NCBI GenBank assembly: GCA_004009845.1
Contig: RMBW01000065.1
Coordinates: 116,644 to 180,643 of the forward strand
DNA: 64,000 bases
Reading direction: 5' to 3'
DNA from: Davidsoniella eucalypti
Taxonomy: Eukaryota > Ascomycota > Sordariomycetes > Microascales > Ceratocystidaceae
A program made the position numbers and the translations under genes. Below, one piece after another: positions 42,984 to 55,820 of the stretch (its first letter is position 1; every line of letters begins with the position of its first letter). The notes beneath the pieces are model-generated. The model saw only the letters and a program-made list of their open reading frames with translations, was not told where the DNA came from and made no database searches.

Positions 42984-45317
42984 ATGGCGCCCAAATCACA
43001 AAATAAGCGCAAGCTTGAAGTCTCCTCCAACCAACCAAACTCCCGCAAACGCACCAAAACCAAACAAAATCCCGGCGCAAATGCTAAAGCCGGCCAAATA
43101 GTCGACGTCAACAGCTTGCCATGGCAAAACGACATTGACGAGTTCCTCGATTTACAAATTGTCGAAAATGTCGAAGTTATTCGCGAGGGAGATCGTGTCA
43201 AGTTTGTCTTGCGTGAAGCTGATGAAAAGAAGAGCGGCAAGGCAATAGCAAAGAAAGACACCAAGAAGGCCACCGGCGACGACGACGAGGAAGACGAAGA
43301 GGAGGAAGAGTTTGGTGGCTTCGGTGATGACGAGGAAGATAATGACGACGAAGCCGACCTACCACCAGATGCCGATGATATCGATCTAAAGCCCAAGAAT
43401 GCCGAAACGAAGAAGAAGAAGAATAAGAAGGCCGATAAGCAGGAGAAAGATGCCGATGCGAAAACTCCAGCCAAGATGTCCAAGACTAAGGCTACTACAA
43501 AGCCATCAGAACCTTCCGACGAGGCTGGCGGTGCCGACGATCTCGCCACTAGTGCCTTCTCCATCCTCAAAAACATGGACGAGATGACCGAGGAACTCGA
43601 CATGTCCACCTGGTCGCCACTTGGCCTGTCCCCCGAAACTATCGGTGCCCTCGAGCGTCTCAAGTTCACCATACCCAGCGCTATCCAAATAGAAGCGATC
43701 CCAGAGATTCTTGCCGGCCACGACGTCGTCGGTAAAGCCGCCACGGGAACTGGTAAAACACTTGCCTTTGGTCTCCCCATAATCGAGAAATGGCTCTCGC
43801 TACATAACAATGAAGAGGCCGATAAGGTCGCTGTGGTCGAGCAGGCTGACGGCCAAAAGGTTCCGCTGGCTCTGATTCTCTCGCCGACACGTGAGTTGGC
43901 GCGCCAGATCGGCACTCATCTACAGAATATCTGTCAAGGCCTCCCCGTGTCTCCCTACGTATGCTCTGTCACCGGTGGTCTCGCCCACGTCAAGCAGCAG
44001 CGCCAGCTAGGCCGTGCCGACATCGTTGTCGGTACACCGGGTCGTTTGTGGGAGTTGCTCAATGATGGAGGTCCTCTTCTACGTGCCTTCAAGCGTATCC
44101 AGTTTTTAGTCATCGATGAAGCTGATAGACTGTTGGCTGATGGATCTTTTGAGGAGGCTGCGTCCATTCTTGAGGCTCTAGACCGCCGCGAAATGGTGGC
44201 TGGTATCGCGGAGCACGATGATGATGGCAGTGCCGAAGTGTCCCGCCAGACACTTGTCTTTTCGGCTACGCTGAATAAATCACTGCACCAGAAACTAGGC
44301 GGCAAAGGCAAGAGCACTGGCTCAACTGAGGAACAGAGTATCGAGTACTTGGCTCAACGGCTGCGGTTCCGCGAGGAAGAGCCAAAGCTCATCGATGTGT
44401 CTCCCGCAACCTCCATGGCCACCGGTCTTCAGGAGGGTCTAGTACAATGCGGTGATGCCATCCAGAAAGATCTCTTCCTCTACTCCGTCATCAAACTCCA
44501 CCCACCACGTCGTACGCTAGTCTTCGCCAACGCCATCAAAGCCGTGCGTCGTCTCGTGCCATTCCTGCAACAACTCGGCTTTCAAGCCAAGGGTCTACAT
44601 TCGCAGATGGCACAAAAGGCACGTCTCGAAGCCATTGAATGGGTCACCGGCACCAACAAGAAAAATAAGGCCATTGTCTCTACTGAGTCACGTATTCTAG
44701 TGGCCACAGATGTTGCCGCTCGTGGTCTGGATATCCCCTCCATGGACCAGGTAATCCACTATCATGTGCCGCGGACGGCGGACACCTACGTCCATCGTTC
44801 TGGTCGTACCGCTCGTGCAAACCAAAGCGGTACCAGCATTCTCATTTGCACACCCGACGAATCCACCGCTACCCGCCGCCTCATCAACAAAGTCCACTCC
44901 AACAAAAAGAACAAGAAGAGCTCACACGACGCCATCGACGATATGCACACTGTTCAAATCGACCCCAAGGTACTCGGTCGCTTCAAACCACGCGTCGAAC
45001 TAGCTAAGAAACTCGCAGATGCTCATTCTGCAAAGGAACGTAGCAGTAAGCAAGAATCATGGCTCAAGAATGCCGCTGAAGAACTCGGCGTGGAATACGA
45101 TAGTGAGGAACTCAGTGAGGCGGAACGCCGTACGGGTAAAGGTTCCGGACGTAGGGAACGTGAGAAGGAGCTGACTTCGATGACAAAGGGAGAGATGGCT
45201 GCCGTAAGAGCACAGCTAAGAGAAGAGTTGGCGTTGGATAAGGGCGGTGGTCGGAATAGAGGATACGTTCCTGGCCAGACCTTACCAAGTGAGGAACAGT
45301 CGATTTGGTGGGTTTAG
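42984..45317 (+). CDS. MAK5: ATP-dependent RNA helicase Mak5 (DDX24 type), 60S ribosome assembly
   Basis: An intronless 777-codon DEAD-box helicase. Mak5 acts in the nucleolus on 27S pre-rRNA maturation during large-subunit assembly. A basic Lys/Arg N-terminus with nuclear/nucleolar signals is followed by the Mak5-typical VNSLPWQ segment (42-48) and an acidic tract (100-125). The helicase core has the Q motif (F228, Q235), Walker A AATGTGKT (252-259), PTREL (301-305), GG (331-332), TPGR (351-354), DEAD (378-381) and SAT (427-429). The second RecA domain has VATDVAARGLD and HRSGRTAR (604-611). The insertion between DEAD and SAT (EHDDDGSAEV) is typical of DDX24/Mak5 rather than other DEAD-box branches. 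All catalytic residues are present, so it should be active. The ATG at 42984 (ACAAGATGG) is the natural start. Tbf1-like boxes lie in its promoter. Confidence 0.95.
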   Translation: MAPKSQNKRKLEVSSNQPNSRKRTKTKQNPGANAKAGQIVDVNSLPWQNDIDEFLDLQIVENVEVIREGDRVKFVLREADEKKSGKAIAKKDTKKATGDDDEEDEEEEEFGGFGDDEEDNDDEADLPPDADDIDLKPKNAETKKKKNKKADKQEKDADAKTPAKMSKTKATTKPSEPSDEAGGADDLATSAFSILKNMDEMTEELDMSTWSPLGLSPETIGALERLKFTIPSAIQIEAIPEILAGHDVVGKAATGTGKTLAFGLPIIEKWLSLHNNEEADKVAVVEQADGQKVPLALILSPTRELARQIGTHLQNICQGLPVSPYVCSVTGGLAHVKQQRQLGRADIVVGTPGRLWELLNDGGPLLRAFKRIQFLVIDEADRLLADGSFEEAASILEALDRREMVAGIAEHDDDGSAEVSRQTLVFSATLNKSLHQKLGGKGKSTGSTEEQSIEYLAQRLRFREEEPKLIDVSPATSMATGLQEGLVQCGDAIQKDLFLYSVIKLHPPRRTLVFANAIKAVRRLVPFLQQLGFQAKGLHSQMAQKARLEAIEWVTGTNKKNKAIVSTESRILVATDVAARGLDIPSMDQVIHYHVPRTADTYVHRSGRTARANQSGTSILICTPDESTATRRLINKVHSNKKNKKSSHDAIDDMHTVQIDPKVLGRFKPRVELAKKLADAHSAKERSSKQESWLKNAAEELGVEYDSEELSEAERRTGKGSGRREREKELTSMTKGEMAAVRAQLREELALDKGGGRNRGYVPGQTLPSEEQSIWWV

Positions 45318-46955
45318 CATCTGAGCTCCAAGGTTTTATATGTACAGAGCATGGTCACGGCTCAACCTAAATGTAAGAATACCAAAAACGAAAAGCGCTA
45401 CAAATTGATCTTATAAAAGGTTCATTATCACCAAGTTAAGTCACTACAAGAACATATTAAATATAGACTGATATGTACAAAAGACTTATAAATATCTACT
45501 TGATAACCCTATATGCAATGTAACACAGGTGACCGACCCCACTAGCATAATTCGCACAAAAATCAACAGAAAATCACTAAAATGTGGACGGCCTTTAGTT
45601 TAGTCAATGTATAAGGCAGAAAAGTTTATTGTTGTCGAATGTAATGCGAATATAATGCAATATCCTTTATATATAAATGCACTTGCAGATACAAGATTCT
45701 CATTCACTCTATACACTAGCAGTTACATCATCTAAACTAAGATAATTCCTAGCCCCCCTTCCACATTTTCGTAGTTGTTGCTACTGTAAAAGGGATTGGA
45801 TGCCAGACTAAGTCTGAGCAGTCCCGGATACTAGGAACATGGAAAATTGGTGCCAGAAAACACGGCCTCGCCTGGAGTCGAAAAGGAGCTCTTGGATAAA
45901 TCTCTAGACTATAAACAAAATCATCATCATCACCCACATTTTCGTGATTTTCTTATCCCATTCAGGACCAAAATTAGCGGCTAAGTAGCCTACTATGGTC
46001 TGACCATGTGGTGATGTTGCGCCACATGTTATTGATAGAGTCGGATTAGAACGTAGGTATCGTAGGATATAAATAGGGGCAATCTTCTCCCGTTGATAGA
46101 CATGCTTCTAATCCTCAGTAAAAATTTCATTCTAAATTCCAGTTGTTTAGTACATCCTAGTTCCATCGTTGACTCTCTCACCTTAAATTCAACAGAAAAG
46201 TTAAAGTTCAAATTTGGTACAATATTTATTTTTGTTTGGATAAAAAAACACTAGTCATAGGCAAAAGCCAAATACAAAACATAGAAAACAATAAATAAAA
46301 AAACTAATTTGCAACTGATGTCGATATCAGTAGAGTATCATCTCATCACAAACCCTCAATCCAAGAAGACAAACAAAAAAACACGCACAACATATGAATT
46401 TCCTTGGAGGGTTTTTTCGTTATTTGTTTGTATTCCTTATTCTTCTTCTTGATATCCGGCCCTGGCCCTGTAATAACAGCGCGCCGGAATTAAAAAAAAA
46501 TAAACTATAGCAACTCCGACCCCAAGAAAGACAGGAAACTTGGAGAGTTACTGGTATAACCTCTCAAGAGTTCGTCTTCTTTATTCCGTGCTGTTGAATT
46601 ATGGTAGAACAGCAACATTCAAATTAATGACTGTGCCGTTGCCTCTCATATATTTCCCGGAATTCGAAATTATGCTTCTCCATCTGCGATCATCCCATCC
46701 TTCTTCCCCGAAGCTATCGTAAACTAGCCTTAGAATCCAGACCATCCAAATAAAACCCCTTGTAACCCAAACAATAGTAATAATAAATCAAGATACATTG
46801 TCCACCGAGCACCAGGCTCGCCCGTGGCTCATAGATATGCCCGTTCATATATAATAGTCGTATAAAGCCTTTCACTGAAAGACTGGAGACAAAAGAGACC
46901 GTACGGCTTCATTTCTCTTCGTCTCCCCCGCCAAAAGAATTATGATTTGTGACTC
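45318..46955. other. Intergenic region between convergent MAK5 and transporter genes
   Basis: About 1.6 kb of AT-rich DNA holding the two 3' untranslated regions. Open frames here are short and without motifs. Confidence 0.55.
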
Positions 46956-48625
46956 TTAAATAGTGTAGAAGAAGTCAGGGCGGTTGTCACCCATCTCGTA
47001 GATCTCCTTAGGAGTCTTGCCAACGATCCAGTGGTCTCTCTTGCCCTCACGGCGCATCTTGTTCTCTCTGTTGAGGAGGTACATGAGCAGGACACTGCCA
47101 AAGCAGACGCAGCACACAAAGTAACCCAGAACAGTGCCGTGACCGGCGAAGAAGCGGGGGCCCTTGAAGTAGATGTTGCTGCTGACGATACCGTTAAGGT
47201 TACCCCAACCAATGACGATACCCATGGTGATGCCACGCTTGTACATACCCTCGACGTTGTTGGCAATCCAGGCAAGCGAGATGGGAATCAAGGCATAAGT
47301 TCCAGCAGCTGCTAGGAACGTTCCAGTGTACTGCACAGCAGGGTTGGTTGAGAGCATGACCATGAGGAAGCCAGTAATCGCTAGCAGACCAAGAGGTAGC
47401 TGGAAGATACCACGGCGTCCAACACGATCAGACCAAAGACCACAAGCCATAGTAGTCATAGCGGCCGTGATGTAAGGAGGAACACTGAGTAGCTGGTTGC
47501 GGATGACATTGTCGGCGGTGGTGAAGCTCATGCTAGAGATGATAGTGGGCAAGAACAGCGAGAAGGAGTACATGGGCATCAGAGCACCCATGTAGACAAA
47601 CATGCTAACATACATCTTCCAGTCGGAAACCGCCTGCCACAGGTACTTCATATCAAAGGTCTCGTCGTGCGAAGAGCTCTGGTTGTCAGCCGACAGGCGG
47701 TACAGGACGCGAGCACGCTCCTCATCAGTCAAGAACTTAGCCTCAGAGGGGAAGTCGTGGACAAAGATGTAGGAGAGAAGACCAACAACGATTGTCATAC
47801 CACCCTCGAGGATGAAAATCCAAGCCCAACCGGCGTGGCCACCAATGCCGTCCATCTTAGAGATACCGGCGGCCAGAAGACCACCGAAAGAGCCGGCAAT
47901 AGCGGCGGCGGAGAAGAAGATAGCCATGCGAGAACCGAACTCGCTACGCTTGTACCAGCACGAAAGGTAGTATGAAACACCAGGGAAAAGACCGGCTTCA
48001 GTGAGACCCAGGAAGAAACGGGAAGCCATGAGGCCGTCCCAGTTGTAAATGAAACCCATGCCCAGCATAGTGCAACCCCAAAAGAACATGATCAGAGGGA
48101 TGAATTTAGAGGGACGCATACGCTTGAGCAGAACGTTGGCCATGGGCTCGAACAGAGCATAAGACACGAAGAAGATGGTCAAGGTGTGGTTGAACTCGGT
48201 GGTAGTCATAGGGATATCCTTGGTCAAATGAGCGACCTTGGCGTTACCGATGTTTGTACGATCAAGGAAGGATACAAGGTAGAGAAAACAGAGCTAGAAG
48301 GCGATGACGTTAGTCGAGTGTTCAAGACTAGAGTGGCTAGCTGTCCGCGTGGAACTTTGACTTACCCATGGCATCAGAGTCATGTCGACCTTGCGCATCA
48401 ACTTGCGGTCCTGTGGAGAAAGAGAAATTAGAATCATGGCTTGTATGATAGTGTGTGTCTTAGGAATGATAGGCTTACTAGTTCGGCACGCTCCTCGTCG
48501 CTCTTGCCAGCATCGGGGTCGACGAGCTCGGTGGTGAAGCTGGCGTTCTCACGCTGCTCATCGCCGGCCTTCTCGAGGCCGGAGGCGCTATCGCCGCTAG
48601 CAGTGCGGTTCATGTCGCCAGACAT
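46956..48625 (-). CDS. MFS transporter, anion:cation symporter (ACS) family, nicotinate/allantoate-permease type
   Basis: Three exons: 48479-48625, 48366-48410 and 46956-48293. The introns (68 and 72 bases) have GTAAGC and GTAAGT donors and CACAG and TCTAG acceptors. The product is 509 residues, the usual size for this family. The cytosolic N-terminus is acidic and disordered; membrane segments begin at LCFLYLVSFLDRTNIGNAK, whose DRTNIGNA signature defines the ACS family (Dal5, Tna1, Vht1, Fen2). A charged central loop (FLTDEERARVLYRLSADNQ) divides the two halves, and about 12 hydrophobic segments can be picked out. Substrates in this family are small carboxylates such as nicotinate, allantoate, pantothenate or biotin; the overall wording is closest to Tna1-like nicotinate carriers, but the substrate cannot be fixed from sequence. 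It should sit in the plasma membrane and import with protons. No key residue loss is apparent. Confidence 0.9.
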
Positions 48626-48825
48626 TGTATGTGAAAGTAGATATGTGGGAAGAAGGCGTTAAGATAGTAGGGGATATCAAAGTTGATGGTGGATAGAGGA
48701 ATAATGAAGACACCAGGTCAAAGGAGAAGGCTAGAAGGAACTAGATGGAGAAGAAGGAGATTGATGGATGAGGATGAAGAACAAAAGAAGAGACAGGCGG
48801 ATGGAAGTTGGGGACCGGCGCCGTC

Positions 48826-48835
48826 TATATATACG
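48826..48835 (-). promoter_or_regulatory. Possible TATA box of the MFS transporter
   Basis: A TATATATA core lies about 200 bases before the transporter ATG on the minus strand. It fits an inducible transporter promoter but is a common sequence in this AT-rich DNA. Confidence 0.3.
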
Positions 48836-50072
48836 CAATCTCTGGTATGGCCGGCGCAGAGCCTCTGTGATATATAGCCCTATCGAGACTCAGATATAGA
48901 ACACAGTACAGCAGCCAATCAGCCTAGCCGGGTCCCAAAGACAGGCTTGCCTTGCACAGCAGTACAGAACACAGCAGGGCCACAGGACGGTCGGCCTATG
49001 TAGAAGATGATGAACGAACGCCCAGCAAGGTGATTGATACATGGGTCCATGGAATCCGAGGATGGATCTATGGATGTGAGAGAGACGAGAACGGACATGA
49101 GGCGTCTGTGTAGAAAAACAAGAGAAAAAACAGAATAAAAATAAAAATACAAGTATAAATAAAAATACAAACACAAATATACAATACAATAATAGCCAAG
49201 GAAGGAGACAACATCTACTCTTTCCGGTTTGGGGAGCGTGTTTGTTTGTTTGGGCCCACCCGCTAAAAGTAGCAATAACCATACCATAGCACAAGTCCAA
49301 GTTGCCGCTGTTGTCTCCTCCTCCTCCAGCTCCTCATTATCCTCCCTTCTTCACCTTTACTTTCTCTAGTCCGGGCTTTACGCTGCTTTTGTGATTTCGG
49401 TGCCGGCCTTTTTGGCTGTGTTTTGGCTCCTCTAAAGCCTCCTCTGAAAGAACCGCTCCTTCGTTTTCTCGGCTATACAAGCCCCGTCTCCAGCATAAAC
49501 AAGCATAGCGCAACTCAAAGCGCTGCTCACAGACACTATTGTCCAGCCAGCACAGCACAGCACAGCAAATCAAAGCAAAAGCAGAACAAGGCGCAAAAGA
49601 GCGAGAAACTAGCAAAAAAAGTCAAAGGTAAAAGCAAAATAGCTCAGGCTTGTGTGCTTTCCCGGTGCTACGTAGCTGTGCTGCAAGGAAACTCCAGCCG
49701 CTTTTTTTTTTTTGCAGCATTTATCGTTTCTTATCTTCCCTAGAGCTGGGAGATATGCCTCTCAGACACCAGGCTTGGCATTGTCTGGACAGACGTCTCG
49801 ATACCGGGACGACTTACAAGGACTATCCACAGAGAAAGAGTTACCCTGTTGGTTCGACTCGTGCTCTGGGTAGTATGAACGTCTACCTGGCTGTACACTG
49901 CGTCTCGAGACGGTAAATAGCAGCAAATTGGAATATCTTGACTTTTATACAACTAATTATACAAATGATATATATGTATAAACGATATCTCATCCGTTGA
50001 AAGGTTTATCAGGATGGATGCTGTTGCGTTGATTTACAACGACAATGTATACAGGGAGTTAGATCCCTTCCC

Positions 50073-50107
50073 TAGATCCTAGATCCTGGATCCTAGATCC
50101 TGGATCC
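50073..50107 (+). repeat. Five-copy heptamer tandem T(A/G)GATCC
   Basis: The heptamers TAGATCC, TAGATCC, TGGATCC, TAGATCC and TGGATCC follow one another without gaps. Alternation between A and G at position 2 creates overlapping palindromes (GGATCC, CTAG). Confidence 0.9.
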
Positions 50108-51960
50108 TAGTCGATGCTACTAGTTGTATATACATATACTTATGTATGTATGTAGCTAAAACACGCAGCTCACCAAAAACAGCAAGACTAAACTAAACGT
50201 ATTTCTTGTTTCTTACCAAAGCTTCTTATCAGTGCTCTTTTAACAAACGACTAGTTTCTGAATGCCTTGTCTTTGCCAATGAGCCTCTGCTTATTGCTTG
50301 CTGTATCTGTACAGATATAGCCAAATCTCTATTCGTCACTACTTAATTAACCCTTAAGTCTATCTGGCTTTAGCCGAGACATGCAGACTGTGTCTCGTAG
50401 AAAACAGGGCACCGTATAATATTACGGTTTTGTATCATTCGGCAGATGTCTAAAAGTCCCTTGGGTCCGGTCGTCCTTTCTTGGACAATTCCGGATATCT
50501 CTCACTTTCTATACATAATTGGAGGAGAAGAAAAAGACAATATAGGACAGGCGCAGGAACGGAAACGCGCGAAAGAAACCCATCAAGCTTGCTTATCTCT
50601 CTCTTTATTTTCTGTATGGAGAATCCCGAAGGCCGTGATAGGTCACCTGAACCAGGGAACAAACAATATTTACTTGATAGAGCCTCCTTTCGGTAAGACA
50701 ATAAATACAGTATCAACAATAAAATACTAAATACTGATGGGTCCTGTAGATAGACTAAGCCGACTTGGTCTGATACAGCGTCATTGTCGTAGAGTACGTA
50801 ATTGCTACAGCCGTGGCAGAACATGGGCAAATCTTGAGATCTCCCCTTCGCTCCCTTCTTAGTCTAAATCTTTCTCCTCATTTTTCTCGGTGCCTACTCT
50901 TGTTGTAATCTAGTTAGCGAAGCTGCTGTGATTATCAGCTCGCTCCCCAGGTCATCTGACCAGCACACAACGAATCCTGTGAGGGTTCCTTTGTCTCTCT
51001 CTATGGACTTGGAGTTGCAATTTCCCACTCAGATTGCCTTCCCTCATGCTTGATGATGTGCTGCTTGAGATAGACGACTTATTTGGGATTCTTAGGCTCT
51101 GTTGAGATGAGTGAATGAGATAACCGCTCTACCTTTAATAAGAAAAGAGCAAAGGTCTGAGAGCGGCCAGCCCCCCTTTTCTGGCTACTTTTAGGCTTTA
51201 CCCCAGATTCTTATGCCCTAGGTGTCTAGTTTTTTTTTTTCGTTTTTCCCCAGCTTTTCAAGAAGAAAAAAAGCCCATGTTACATTTGGCAGCGCTTTTA
51301 TTGGCTAACTTTGGAGAAATGTCTTAACTATATCTGCTAGGATTAGGGCCCTACTCCCCACTATAAACCACACAGAAAGCTTATGGTTTCTTTTCTTAGT
51401 CCCCTGTACCACAACATCTTAGCATCGTAAGGGCTATTTCAACCGCCTGAACCCCAAATAGTCTGTCGCAACCGACGCTAAAATATAGGCAGTCGTCTTC
51501 CCTCCACATAACAGCCGAGGTTCAAACGTGTCAACAAGCGCTTGAATGCTGTTGACGTTTTGATTTTTTATTAATTCTTTCTCCGCAGTCAAGACCGGCC
51601 CAGATGGGATTGACCAAGCCAGCCAAGATGTAAGTTTCTTCGAATTTCTCGGACGTTTCTTGGTTATACTGACTTCAGGCTGAAAATCCAGCCAAGCTTC
51701 TGCAAGCAACCATCATCGTCACCGTTCATTGTTGTCAAAATATCCAAGACACTCGTTCGTTAGCTCGTCGAACACCGCTAAAGAGCACCTTTGTCGGAGT
51801 CTTTTTTTTTGTTTTTCCCCCACGATGCCAAGCCCAGCCTATCACCAGCATTCCTGTGGCTCGTGATTCCTTTGTCTCCTCTCATTGGAGCTCGATTCGC
51901 AACAACGAACAATAAAGACGCCCATAATACTATCACATCTGTACAGCTTGAATTCCGTGT

Positions 51961-51980
51961 ATCAGATCAGATCAGATCAG
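51961..51980 (+). repeat. (ATCAG)4 pentanucleotide repeat
   Basis: Four perfect copies of ATCAG in intergenic DNA. Confidence 0.9.
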
Positions 51981-52486
51981 CAATGGCTAGCTAACTGGCT
52001 GGTTTGGCTCAAGTACATGTACAACCAATACATCCTTAAGAGCGGCTCGATATCACATAATGCACAATACAAATCTCGTGCAGAAGGAATATCCAATATG
52101 AGATAAATATCAAAATCCAGCAATCGAAATACAAAATACAACCATGTAATAATGGCGGCTGCGATTACCCCAACTAAAAGCATCCGGGAGTGGGATTTCA
52201 CTAGAGGACAAGATAAACAGGCCAAGAGGAGGAGAGGAGGAAGGGGGGGGTCCTTGTTTCTTGTTTCTAGCAGCAGCCTCACTTTCTTTTTAGCCTCTAC
52301 TTTATTAGCCTCTGCCTGGCACACTTCAAAGCTCTTACATGACTAAGTCTCGGCACTTGGCTTGGCGCTGCTGCACTGGGCACGTGCGATCACAAACGTA
52401 ATCTCATCTTGGATATCTGAGCCCATTTTCTTCTGCTTTGTTATTTATGTTATTCCTCCTTTAATAAACGAAAGATAACGAGGAAA

Positions 52487-52499
52487 CCCCCCCCCCCCC
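52487..52499. repeat. C homopolymer run
   Basis: Thirteen consecutive C residues; length-unstable and prone to sequencing error. Confidence 0.85.
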
Positions 52500-55400
52500 T
52501 GGTCGCGTGTATATATATATCTCTCCCTTTGTAACAAGCTATTATCTCAATTAGCTTCCTCCAAATGTCCGTGAACATGGTGATGTGTCTCCTCTTTTGC
52601 CGCAAAGTGACACTTGGACATGAATAGTTCTTTTATTATTTTTTGGGGCTTTTTCTAGCTTCAAGTGCTTGTTCGACGCCAAGCCGTCTTCTGAAGCTTA
52701 CATGAAGTAAACTAAGTCTGTAGTTTGTGGAAAATTTGTTTCTTGTGCTGCCAAGAATATAGTAACGTTCGTAAGGGTTCTAACCCCTTCAGGGTCTACA
52801 ACGACATTGATTTGTGCTAGAATCGTTCTAGATCTTTGCTATATTTCCTAGTTTTTATTGTTTCAACACACAAGATGTTGTTTCTTGTGTAGTTTCTTAT
52901 CTTTATAGCATCTTCTCCTTGGAGCACTAATTAACATTCCCGCTAGCCGGTTTGGATCATCGTGATCATTTTCAAGACCTGTGCTTGGTAGGTCGAGATC
53001 TTTGCCCCTCTGTCCTATTTTTCTCTTGTCTCTGCGGCTCTTTTTACCTAGTTTTGACTATTTGTTATCATTCCTCGGGTCTGACTAAACAAAAGGCCAA
53101 GAGCAAAAGGAAAAAAAAAAGGGACGCAGTACTTTACAAGGCATGTGATCAGGCCCAATACTACCAATCAGGCCTTGTCTCGCCTCACCTCTCAACGAGA
53201 ATAGATACAAAAAAAGCCGTTTTGTTTTGTCTGAATGGCAAGTGGGCGGATGGCTCCCTTGGCTCTCATATCTTGTGTCTGTTGGAGTTCTATCTAGTCA
53301 AATAGCTTTTGGATATATATCGTCGTAGTTACTGTGGTGGCACACAGCATTGTCACTAGAGCCGGTCTTGACTTTGCCTTAGATTCCGACTCCGAATGGA
53401 ACAAGACTAATATAGTTAGACAGTATAGATACATGATAGAGAAAGAGACAAGGGCGGGACCAAAGCTCGCATACATCAATCAATTGCCGGGAGCGGCTCT
53501 AGAAGGAACTCTTAGCCAGAGCTTCTTGCAGGTCTTCCTCCAACTCACTAAAATAAAAGCCTAAAACAAGCCTCTAGAAGCATTGGTGTTTTTTTTTTTT
53601 GCTGCTCTTGTTGCAAGCTAGGCCTATCTAGGGATCATTATACGGCATTGCTCATACGTATATATTGAGATTTCGGAGCCGTTATGCCAAGATAAACCCC
53701 CGGCCAGCAAGCCTTTCTGGATATGTTGTCCGGCTGGTTTTGCTTCGTTCTTCATTATATCTTAGAAGAATGAACAGGCCTGAAAAAGTACCCTAGAAAC
53801 TGCCTAGAAAAAAAAAAAGCCTTTGACCCTCCCTGTTATGGTGACAAGATTGCGTAGTACTCGCCTGCGTCTACCCCAACTTTTGTTGTTGTTACAATTC
53901 TATACTATACAAATCATATCCCGGGCCATAAGTACGCAAATATAATCACCACTTCAGTACGCCTGCTGTCTCTCTTTAGTTCTCATCCCAGTGGTCCGTC
54001 CGCGTATAAGCTTGAAATGCTCTTCTCATGCTTGCCAGAACTTTGCCTGTTAAGATTCTACAGTTGCAGTGCAGGATGCATTTATCTTGGGCTGCTTGTC
54101 CGGATCAGGCTTCCGTGGGTCGAGGCCAGCGAATCATCGTATATGGATAAAACATACTGTACATGTATCTGTAGACATGCATCAAGAACCTCTTTGTTAG
54201 TTGCTGGAATGCTACTAGCTTATCTCGGCGTTCACACAGCAGAGCTAACCGAACAACACCGCTTGGCTGCTATGTTAACTTTGTGTTATCGTGGGCTTTT
54301 GCCTGTTACATTGTGTAATGTACAGAAACTATTAGTCTTTTGTGTGCATTTTCCTCGTCTGTCTTTTTTCCATTCCATTCTCTCAAATTTTCTTTCTTTA
54401 TCTCGTGTGTCTTGGAAACAGTATCTGAGAATATGCCAAGATCAACAAGAGACAAGAGGACCGCGCGCAAAAGGAAGAAACGCTAGACTGCGGAGAAAGC
54501 CTGCCTTGCTCTTTATACAAGTACAACTACCTAATACTTGTACGTGCTTAGCATGTACTTCTACGCTTGGTGGTACGTCCGTGGGTGATGGTTGTTTCCA
54601 ACGTTTATTAAGGCATTAAGGAAGATCTCTCTATCTGTCTATCTGCTACTCGACACATGGACTTGTTTGTTTATCTCTTATCCTCGGCTGTGGACATGTG
54701 AAGCAAGCCAAGACTTTCAGGCGTATAACTGCTATTTTACCGCCACCGAGTGGTTGCCAGCCATGACTACCGCCTAGAAGTTTCTTCGACCAAGTCCATT
54801 CGTCCTCTTTTCCAATCCTGTTGGCCTTGTCCTTGCTCGAGGCTGCGTTGTTTGGGGCTTCAACCTTATCACAAGATCTTACGTATCCTTCTAGCATCCT
54901 TTATCTTATTTTCTTCTTCTCTCCTTACTAATATCTCGTAAACAAACAGAAAAGGAAGAGAAGGGGAATGATACTATGTATAGTTGGTGCAAGCATAAAG
55001 AAACGGTGTGTGACCCAGCCTCTGTGCGCTATACGGTGCCACTTTGAGTCCCTATTCTCCGGGACATGTTTCACTGGCTTGAAGTCTTGGATGGCCTGTA
55101 CAAGTCAAACAATGAGACACGTTGTGCGTGCGGTATATATATATCCCTTATCCATTGACTACGTTCCAGCTGGGATGAAGATAGTCTGGATACGGCTGTA
55201 TTATTCGTATCTGTGCAATATTCATGTCGGCTGTCTCATTGATCTATAGGGTCATTTCCTTGCCACTCGTTCAAGTAGCCAATAAAGCATACGCGGGTCG
55301 GATAAAGGAGAAGATAGAGTAGTACTAACAGTCTCTGAGATATCACTACATGTATATGTAGATGCTGTACTACAGCCAAGCGTCAAGCCACCTGGACGAT

Positions 55401-55790
55401 CATAGGCGCTTGTTGTTTCCCTGCGCGTCTTTTCCTCCTTGTCTTCTACTTTCTTATCTCCCCTAATATCTTCTTTCCTTAGTCTGTAACACATTAGCTT
55501 TGGATCTTTCCTTCGTTTACGGATAAAAAAAGAACAACCGGTAGAGAATTAAACAACCGTCACTTATCAAGTAAGAGCTTTGGCAGTGATGGTCAAACTG
55601 CCAGACCAGCAAAACACTTCAGGGCTTTTATTATCGATGCTTGGCGACTCTCTTGGCAACTTGCGCTAGTTTCACGGTTTCTCTATACAAACTAAAATCA
55701 CTCGAGGGTATATTTAGTAAATCGTTTTTTTCTTCCATCTTTCGTTAAAGTTGGCAGGAAGATCCGACTTGGCACAAGCTATCCTTTTTG

Positions 55791-55820
55791 TTTCTTTTTC
55801 TTTCTTTTTCTTTCTTTTTT
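55791..55820 (+). repeat. TTTCTTTTTC decamer tandem
   Basis: About three copies of a 10-base pyrimidine unit, the last slightly altered by extra T residues. Confidence 0.8.

Noticed and set aside
51434..51709. 91-codon open frame with plausible-looking protein text
   Set aside because: Begins with TTG rather than ATG, with no upstream exon signals; kept out for lack of support.
54017..54619. 200-codon open frame
   Set aside because: Cys/Leu-rich reading of mixed intergenic DNA without motifs, and it crosses simple sequence.
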